NCBI RefSeq assembly: GCF_001545075.1 | Contig: NZ_FCOB02000021.1 | Span: 97,952-161,951, forward strand | Direction of reading: 5' to 3' | DNA: 64,000 nucleotides | From: Caballeronia ptereochthonis | GTDB taxonomy: Bacteria; Pseudomonadota; Gammaproteobacteria; Burkholderiales; Burkholderiaceae | Shown here: in pieces, positions 58,706 to 64,000 of the stretch | Layout: every line of letters begins with the position of its first letter | How positions within the stretch are numbered: the stretch's first letter is position 1 | Made by a program: the position numbers and the translations under genes | Notes under the pieces: generated by a model | What the model was told of the DNA's origin: nothing | What the model saw: the letters and a program-made list of their open reading frames with translations, nothing else | The model's database searches: none

Positions 58706-59587
58706 ATGAAATTCGCGCACGTCCTGACCTGCTTCGCCGTCGCGCTCGGCTTTTGCAACGCGGCATCGGCACAGACCGCGCGGGTGCCGGTCGTCGCGGC
58801 GGAAAACTTTTACGGCGACGTCATTCGCCAGCTCGGCGGCGATCACGTGCAGGTGACGAGCATCCTCAGCAACCCGGACGAGGATCCGCATCTCTTCGAA
58901 GCGAGCCCGAAGACCGCGCGCGCGTTGCAGCACGCGGCGCTCGTCGTCTATAACGGCGCGGACTACGATCCGTGGATGGACAAGCTGCTCGCGGCATCGA
59001 AGAGCAACGAGAAGCGCACGGTGATCGTCGCGGCGCAGCTCGTCGGCAAGAGGGCCGGCGACAATCCGCACCTCTGGTACGACCCGGCGACGATGCCCGC
59101 CGTCGCGAAAGCGGTGAGCGCGTATCTCGTCTCCGCGGACCCGTCGCACAAGAGCGACTACGACGCGCGCCTCGCGGCCTTCCTCGACTCGATGAAGCCC
59201 ATCGACGCGAGCGTCGCGCAGCTGAAGGCGCGCTACAAGGGCGTGCCCGTGACCGCGACCGAGCCGGTGTTCGGCTACATGGCCGATGCGATCGGCTTCG
59301 AGATGCGCAACCAGCGCTTCCAGATGGCGTCGATGAACGAGACCGAGCCGAGCCCCGCCGATATCGCCGCGTTCGAGAAGGATCTGCGCGAGCGCCGTGT
59401 GCACGTGCTCATCTATAACAGTCAGGCGACGGGCGCCCTGACGAAGCGCCTGCTCAACGTCGCGAAGGACGCGCATGTGCCGAGCATCAGCGTGACGGAG
59501 ACCCTGCCCGCGAAGAAGACGTATCAGCAATGGATGCAGTCGCAGCTCGACGCGCTCGCGGTCGCCCTGCAAGGATGGCAACGATGA
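58706..59587 (+). CDS. Metal ABC transporter substrate-binding protein (ZnuA-like)
   Basis: A 293-aa cluster A-I periplasmic metal-binding protein. The signal peptide ends near ASA-Q (residue 22). Probable ligands are H62 (DEDPHLFE) and H122 (NPHLWYD). The third position, usually His in ZnuA, reads E186 (TATEPVFGYM), and the fourth region reads YNSQ instead of carrying an Asp/Glu. It also lacks the His/Asp-rich loop of classical ZnuA. Zinc is favoured by the Zur-like neighbour, but another divalent metal is possible. Confidence 0.88.
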   Translation: MKFAHVLTCFAVALGFCNAASAQTARVPVVAAENFYGDVIRQLGGDHVQVTSILSNPDEDPHLFEASPKTARALQHAALVVYNGADYDPWMDKLLAASKSNEKRTVIVAAQLVGKRAGDNPHLWYDPATMPAVAKAVSAYLVSADPSHKSDYDARLAAFLDSMKPIDASVAQLKARYKGVPVTATEPVFGYMADAIGFEMRNQRFQMASMNETEPSPADIAAFEKDLRERRVHVLIYNSQATGALTKRLLNVAKDAHVPSISVTETLPAKKTYQQWMQSQLDALAVALQGWQR

Positions 59588-60486
59588 GCACCGCGCAGCC
59601 CGCGCTCGAAGTCGACCGCGTGACGCTTGCGCTCGGCGGCCGCGAGATTCTCAACGATACGAGCTTTACGGTCCAGAACGGCGAGTTCATCGGCGTGCTC
59701 GGTCCGAACGGTGCGGGCAAGACCACCTTGATGCGCGCGCTGCTCGGGCTCGTGCCGGTCAGGAGCGGGACGATCCGCGTGAACGGCGAGGCGGTCGTGC
59801 GCGGCAATGCGTCCATCGGCTATATGCCGCAGATCCGTACCGGGCTCGCGAACCGGCGCGTGCTCGGCCGCGATTTCGTCGCGATGGCCGCGGACGGGCA
59901 TCGCTGGGGACTGCCACATCGCAATGCGCGCCTCCGCGCGGATGTGGAGCGCGTGCTCGAGCTCGTCGGCGCGCATCAACTGGCCGCGCGCCCGCTGTCG
60001 GAGTTGTCCGGCGGCGAGCGTCAGCGCCTGCTGCTCGCGCAATGCCTGCTCGGCAATCCGCGTCTGCTGCTGCTCGACGAGCCGCTCATCAGCCTCGATC
60101 CGCGTCATCAGACGGGCGTCGTCGAACTCGTGCGGCGCGTGCAGCGCGAGCTGAACATCACCGTGCTGTTCTCGGCCCATGAGCTCAATCCGCTTCTGAA
60201 CTCGCTCGACCGCGTGCTCTATCTCGGCAGCGGCCGCGCGGCGCTCGGCACCGTCGACGAGGTGATCTCCAAGCCCGTGCTGTCGCGCCTGTACGGCTCG
60301 CCCATCGACGTGATGCGCGTGAACGGCCGCATCTTCGTGATGTCGGGCGACGTCGAGATCGACAAGCTCGATCACGCCCACGAGGAAGGCGACGAGCACG
60401 AACATGACCACGGAGATGCGCACGAGCACGATCATGGCCACGCGCACGGTCACGGCAAGAAGGGAAAGCACACGCACAATGTTTGA
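59584..60486 (+). CDS. Metal ABC transporter ATPase (ZnuC-like) with His-rich tail
   Basis: A 300-aa ABC ATPase. Walker A is GPNGAGKTT (residues 40-48), the signature LSGGERQR, Walker B LLLLDEPLISLD, and switch His in SAHE. The last 38 residues, from about residue 263, are Asp/Glu/Gly-rich and contain 13 His, a probable cytoplasmic metal-binding tail. The start overlaps the binding-protein stop, and the end overlaps the permease start by 8 bases. The ATG at 59584 is preferred over an in-frame extension inside the previous gene. Confidence 0.92.
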   Translation: MSTAQPALEVDRVTLALGGREILNDTSFTVQNGEFIGVLGPNGAGKTTLMRALLGLVPVRSGTIRVNGEAVVRGNASIGYMPQIRTGLANRRVLGRDFVAMAADGHRWGLPHRNARLRADVERVLELVGAHQLAARPLSELSGGERQRLLLAQCLLGNPRLLLLDEPLISLDPRHQTGVVELVRRVQRELNITVLFSAHELNPLLNSLDRVLYLGSGRAALGTVDEVISKPVLSRLYGSPIDVMRVNGRIFVMSGDVEIDKLDHAHEEGDEHEHDHGDAHEHDHGHAHGHGKKGKHTHNV

Positions 60487-61267
60487 ATACGACTTCATGG
60501 TGAATGCATTCGCGGCGTCGGGAATCGTCGCGGTGCTGGCGGGAATCGTCGGATACTTTCTCGTGATGCGCGGGCAGACCTTCGCGGGCCACGCGCTCTC
60601 GCACGTCGGCTTCACCGGCGCGACCGGCGCGGTGCTGCTCGGCATTCCGCCGCTCTGGGGGATGGTCGGCTTCACGCTCGCGGCGGGCATCGGCATGGGC
60701 GCGCTCGGCGAGCGCCTGTCGGGGCGCGACGTGGCGATCGGCGTGATTCTTTCGTTATCGCTCGGTTTCGGCCTGCTGTTTCTGCACTTCTTCACCGCCT
60801 ATGCGACGCAGGCGACCGCGCTTCTGTTCGGCAACGTGCTCGGCGTGAGTCACGAGACGCTCGTCGTGCTGGCGGGGCTCGCGATCGTGAGTCTCGCCGC
60901 GCTCGCGTTCATCATGCGGCCGTTGATGTTTGCGTCGTTGCAGCCGGAACTTGCCGAAGCCAAGGGCGTGTCGCTGCGGCTCGTTTCCGTGTTGTTTCTC
61001 GCGATCACCGCGCTCGCAGTCGCGGCGTGCACGCAGATCGTCGGCGTGCTGCTCGTGTTCGCGTTGATGGTGGGGCCTGCGGCCGCGGCGCAAAACGTCA
61101 CGACGCGGCTGTCGTCCGGATTGGTCATCGCTGCCGCGTTCGCGCTCGGACAAGCCTGGGTCGGTCTGACGCTCGCCTATTACACCGACTGGCCGACGAG
61201 CTTCTGGATCACGATGCTCGCCGCGCTGGTCTACGGCGCGAGCCTGCTCGGGCGGCGCGGGCACTGA
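60479..61267 (+). CDS. Metal ABC transporter permease (ZnuB-like)
   Basis: A 262-aa ABC-3 family inner-membrane permease with about eight hydrophobic segments. Conserved stretches are GHALSHVGFTGATGAVLLG and QIVGVLLVFALMVGPAAAAQNV. The ATG at 60479 lies within the end of the ATPase gene, so the three genes are translationally coupled. Its last 37 bp overlap the end of the convergent TPR gene. Confidence 0.92.
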   Translation: MFEYDFMVNAFAASGIVAVLAGIVGYFLVMRGQTFAGHALSHVGFTGATGAVLLGIPPLWGMVGFTLAAGIGMGALGERLSGRDVAIGVILSLSLGFGLLFLHFFTAYATQATALLFGNVLGVSHETLVVLAGLAIVSLAALAFIMRPLMFASLQPELAEAKGVSLRLVSVLFLAITALAVAACTQIVGVLLVFALMVGPAAAAQNVTTRLSSGLVIAAAFALGQAWVGLTLAYYTDWPTSFWITMLAALVYGASLLGRRGH

Positions 61268-62871
61268 GCTTTCAGCGCGCCTCGCAACGCGGCCGCCACG
61301 CGTTCGATCACCTCATCCCACTCGCCCGGACGCGTCTGGCGAAAGAGCCGCGCGTTCGGATACCAGGGCGAAGAATCATCGCCTTCGTATAGCCAGCGCC
61401 AGCAGCCGTCGTAGCGCGAAAGTATCCACACCGGCCGATTCAGCGCGCCCGCCAGATGCGCGACCGACGTATCGACCGTGATCACCAGATCGAGTTGTTC
61501 GATGATCGCGGCAGTGTCGGCGAAGTCCGTCACTTCGTTCATCATGTCGACGGGACGCAACGCCGGCGGAAGCGTGTCGATCTCCGGCTGCGTCGACGCG
61601 CCCTTCTGCAAGCTGACGAAGGTCGCGCCCGGCACGCGCAGAATCGGCAAATACGCTTGCGCAGAAAGCGAGCGGAGTCGGTCCACGGCGTGCAGATGCG
61701 CCGCGTGATGGCGCGGATCGCCGGCCCAGACCAGACCGACCTTGAAGCCGCCCGCGGGCAGCCGGTCTCGCCAGGCGTGCGCCCGCTCACGCGGCACCCG
61801 CAGATAAGGCAGCGCCGCGGGCACGGATTCGAGCGTTGTGCCGAAGCGATGCGGCAAGCTCATCAACAGGCATTGAAAATCGTGCGAGGGGACCGCTGCT
61901 GGATCCTCGACGGTGATGCATGCGTCCACGCCATCGATCGTCGCGAAGAGTTCGCGCAGCGCGGACCGGCACACGAAGGTCAGTCGGGCGAGCCCTTGCG
62001 CCTTGAGCATCGGCAGATAGCGGCAGAACTGCAGGCTGTCGCCGAAACCCTGCTCCGTCCACACGATCAGCGACTTGCCGGCGAGCGGCTCGCCGCGCCA
62101 CATCGGGATACCGGTTCGTGGCCGATCGAACCAGCCTCCGGCTTCATGGCGCGCTTCGAAGAGCGCCCATCCTTCGCGCATCTGTCCCATGCCGAGCAGC
62201 AGATGCGCGAGATTGAGACGCGCATCCACGTGGTCGGGACGCAGCGTCAGCGCCTGCCGATAAGCGGCTTGCGCTTCGTCGAAGCGGGCGAGTTTCTTCA
62301 GCGCCGTGCCGAGATTGAAATGGACATGTGCATCGTGCGGAGCGAGCGATGCCGCGCGCCGGAACACCGCCTCCGCTTCGCCGAAGCGACCGAGCTGCAT
62401 GCAGCACGCGCCGAGATTGGTGTGCGCGCCTGCCTCGTCCGGATCGCATTCGAGCGCCCGCAGATGTGCGGCTCGCGCCGCATCGAGCGCGCCTTGCGTC
62501 TCGAGAATTCGTCCGAGATTCGTGTGCGCGGAGGCCTGGTCCGGCCGGATTTCCAGCACGCGCCGGTAGGCGGTTTCCGCCTCCCGGAAGCGCCCGCTTC
62601 TGCGCAATGCGATGCCAAGGTTGTTATGCGCTTCGATAAAATCCGGGCTGATGTCGATTGCGCGGTGACAATACGCTTCGGCTTCGGCAACACGCCCGAG
62701 CGCAAGACAGCAGGCGGCCGCGAGATTGAGCATCGGCGCTTGCGTGTGTGTGAGAGAAGAACGATCGAGCAGCGCGAGGGCGTCGGCGAACTGTCCGCGG
62801 CGATAGAGCGTTTCCGCAGAGGAATATGCGGTCAGTGACGTGTCGGCGGCGTTGCGGACTTCTTCTTGCAT
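61231..62871 (-). CDS. TPR protein with glycosyltransferase-like C-terminal domain
   Basis: A 546-aa protein. Residues 1-240 hold about six tetratricopeptide repeats, with the pattern PDxxxAHxNLGxxLxxxGRxxEAExxYRRAL. The C-terminal half resembles the family 9 glycosyltransferase/heptosyltransferase fold, with VWTEQGFGDSLQFCRYLP and LVITVDTSVAHLAGALNRPVWIL. Similar TPR-GT fusions occur near cell-surface and flagellin glycosylation genes, but none is nearby here. It converges on and overlaps the metal permease gene by 37 bp. Confidence 0.85.
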   Translation of the reverse strand: MQEEVRNAADTSLTAYSSAETLYRRGQFADALALLDRSSLTHTQAPMLNLAAACCLALGRVAEAEAYCHRAIDISPDFIEAHNNLGIALRRSGRFREAETAYRRVLEIRPDQASAHTNLGRILETQGALDAARAAHLRALECDPDEAGAHTNLGACCMQLGRFGEAEAVFRRAASLAPHDAHVHFNLGTALKKLARFDEAQAAYRQALTLRPDHVDARLNLAHLLLGMGQMREGWALFEARHEAGGWFDRPRTGIPMWRGEPLAGKSLIVWTEQGFGDSLQFCRYLPMLKAQGLARLTFVCRSALRELFATIDGVDACITVEDPAAVPSHDFQCLLMSLPHRFGTTLESVPAALPYLRVPRERAHAWRDRLPAGGFKVGLVWAGDPRHHAAHLHAVDRLRSLSAQAYLPILRVPGATFVSLQKGASTQPEIDTLPPALRPVDMMNEVTDFADTAAIIEQLDLVITVDTSVAHLAGALNRPVWILSRYDGCWRWLYEGDDSSPWYPNARLFRQTRPGEWDEVIERVAAALRGALKAQCPRRPSRLAP

Positions 62872-62995
62872 GGGGATCGTGCGTTGGAGCGAGGTCCGCG
62901 ACGCAATCGCCGGCGGCCCGTCCCAGAGGGTTCCGAGACCGACAGGTTAAGGCGGGCTCTCTTGAGACTCCATTGGACGATTCCCAGTTCACGTT

Positions 62996-63041
62996 CCGGG
63001 TGAGGCGCTACGGCGCGAGAGCGCCGCACTGCCTCACCGGT
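62996..63041. other. Two-tier hairpin downstream of fghA
   Basis: An outer stem GTGAGGC (63000-63006) with GCCTCAC (63031-63037) encloses an inner stem GGCGC (63012-63016) with GCGCC (63021-63025) closed by GAGA. A one-base bulge extends the outer stem to about 10 bp. No T-run follows on either strand. It lies just past the fghA stop and may act as a 3' stabiliser. Confidence 0.5.
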
Positions 63042-63050
63042 TCGCGGCAC

Positions 63051-63899
63051 CTACTTGCAGAGCGTCCGCGCATGATGCGCCATATGCTCGCCGACGAAGG
63101 TCGAGATAAAGAAATACCCGTGGTCGTAGCCTTCGTGACGGCGCACGGTCACGTTATGTCCGGCATCGCGCGCATTACGCTCGAAGACCTCGGGATGAAG
63201 CTGCTCGGCGAGAAACTGATCCGCGAGCCCTTGATCGATCAGGATGCCGCCCTCGAAGCGCGAAGCGGCATCGCCCTTGATGAGCTCGCTGGCATCGTAT
63301 TGCTTCCACGCTTCGCGGGCGTCGCCGAGATAGCCCGAGAACGCCTTCACGCCCCATGGACATTGCGACGGCGCCGCGATCGGCGCGAACGCCGACACCG
63401 ACTTGTACAAGTCCGGATTGCGCAACGCGAGCACGAGTGCGCCGTGCCCGCCCATCGAATGACCGAAGATGCCGATGCGTTCCTCGCGCACCGGCAACTC
63501 GGCGACGACGGTCTTGCGCAACTCCTGCGTCACATACGAGTACATGCGATAACGCTGCGCCCACGGCTCGCGCGTCGCATCGACGTAAAAGCCCGCGCCG
63601 ACGCCGAAATCCCACGCATCGGTCTCGCCCGGCACGCCCGCGCCGCGCGGGCTCGTATCCGGCGCGATCAGCGCGATGCCGTGCTCGGCCGCGTAGCGCT
63701 GGGCGCCGGCCTTGATCGGGAACGTCTCTTCCGTGCAGGTGAGACCGGCGAGATAAAACAGCGCCGGCACCTTTTGCGACGCTGCCTCTCTCGGCAAGAA
63801 GACGGAGAAGCGCATCGGCAGGCCGATCGTTTCCGAATCGTGCCGGTAGATGCGCTGCACGCCGTCGAAACAACGATGTTCTTCCACGAGTTCCAGCAT
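63051..63899 (-). CDS. fghA: S-formylglutathione hydrolase
   Basis: A 282-aa serine esterase that hydrolyses S-formylglutathione to formate and glutathione in formaldehyde detoxification. The nucleophile lies in GHSMGGHGAL, and the catalytic His in GYDHGYFF. Other family stretches are YLAGLTCTEETF and ASQCPWGVKAFSGYLG. The ATG at 63899 with GAGGAGG ahead is preferred to a TTG 18 bases upstream that nearly abuts the preceding gene. It lies 14 bp after the dehydrogenase gene. Confidence 0.96.
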   Translation of the reverse strand: MLELVEEHRCFDGVQRIYRHDSETIGLPMRFSVFLPREAASQKVPALFYLAGLTCTEETFPIKAGAQRYAAEHGIALIAPDTSPRGAGVPGETDAWDFGVGAGFYVDATREPWAQRYRMYSYVTQELRKTVVAELPVREERIGIFGHSMGGHGALVLALRNPDLYKSVSAFAPIAAPSQCPWGVKAFSGYLGDAREAWKQYDASELIKGDAASRFEGGILIDQGLADQFLAEQLHPEVFERNARDAGHNVTVRRHEGYDHGYFFISTFVGEHMAHHARTLCK

Positions 63900-63913
63900 G
63901 AACGCCTCCTCGC

Positions 63914-64000
63914 TCAATAGACGACGACGGAACGAATCGACTCGCCCTTCTTCATCAGGTCGAAGCCTTCGTTGATGCGCTCCAGCGGCAGATGATGCGT
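63914..64000 (-). CDS. S-(hydroxymethyl)glutathione dehydrogenase / class III alcohol dehydrogenase, C-terminal end
   Basis: Only the last 28 codons are in the window. They read THHLPLERINEGFDLM and on to SIRSVVVY before TGA, which matches the C-terminus of the glutathione-dependent formaldehyde dehydrogenase (AdhC/FrmA) family. The adjacent fghA supplies the next step of the same pathway, which supports the assignment. Confidence 0.9.
   Translation of the reverse strand, partial: THHLPLERINEGFDLMKKGESIRSVVVY

Noticed and set aside
63900..63917. TTG start of fghA adding six residues
   Set aside because: It would overlap the dehydrogenase stop region and bypass the consensus ribosome site directly ahead of the ATG at 63899.

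Overview
The window is ordinary, gene-dense chromosome of a high-GC betaproteobacterium. The ileS-lspA-coaBC-dut order, the clpA-clpS/cspA/icd block, a stand-alone second EF-G, the hmgA-fahA pair and abundant three-letter GC codon bias all point to Burkholderiales, most likely the Burkholderia/Paraburkholderia/Caballeronia group. I see no prophage, insertion sequence, CRISPR array, rRNA or tRNA.

Layout. 1-6191 (+): ileS, lspA, coaBC, a luciferase-like oxidoreductase and dut, closely packed and ended by a bidirectional terminator. 6265-9608: clpS-clpA (-) diverging from a cold-shock gene (+). 9774-13144: icd (-), rluE (+), a small Ala/Lys/His-rich secreted protein and a DUF192 protein. 13371-21840 (+): stand-alone EF-G, a cupin, then a four-gene peptide-type ABC importer whose two ATPases are fused. 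21944-31088: a Rap1a-like secreted protein, an aldo/keto reductase, a tandem pair of AspT/YidE-type transporters (-), a LysR regulator, a D-lactate dehydrogenase and a ParB-like orphan. 30033-36000 (+): a tightly overlapping four-gene DNA-repair cassette (metallo-beta-lactamase exonuclease, ATP-dependent ligase, Lhr-Core helicase, PdeM nuclease). 36010-43279: a secreted orphan, three MFS transporters, and hmgA-fahA of homogentisate catabolism. 43531-57822: a degenerate EAL protein and a polyol-utilisation region. 58183-61267 (+): a Fur/Zur-type regulator with a ZnuACB-like metal importer. 61231-64000 (-): a TPR/glycosyltransferase-like protein and the glutathione-dependent formaldehyde pair (fghA, end of the dehydrogenase).

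The polyol region is the most coherent system. A D-arabinitol dehydrogenase and xylulokinase (+, 46418-49516) convert arabinitol to xylulose-5-phosphate. A SorC-type regulator follows (49678-50625). An opposing operon (57822 down to 51630) encodes a sorbitol/iditol-type SDR, a sugar-binding protein, two permeases, a HAD phosphatase and the ATPase. The dehydrogenase promoter and the distant SDR/transporter promoter carry the same 54-bp architecture: a -35 box, an identical 14-mer over the -10, and a palindrome, all at identical spacing. This suggests that one regulator controls both arms.

Other observations of note are two 84-bp structured repeats that flank the kinase-dehydrogenase-xylulokinase segment and whose inner hairpin is inverted between copies; a 20-nt hairpin element shared by two intercistronic gaps; a His-rich tail on the metal-transporter ATPase instead of on its binding protein; a probable Zur site; paired operator-like repeats before hmgA; and helically phased repeats before the AspT-type pair.
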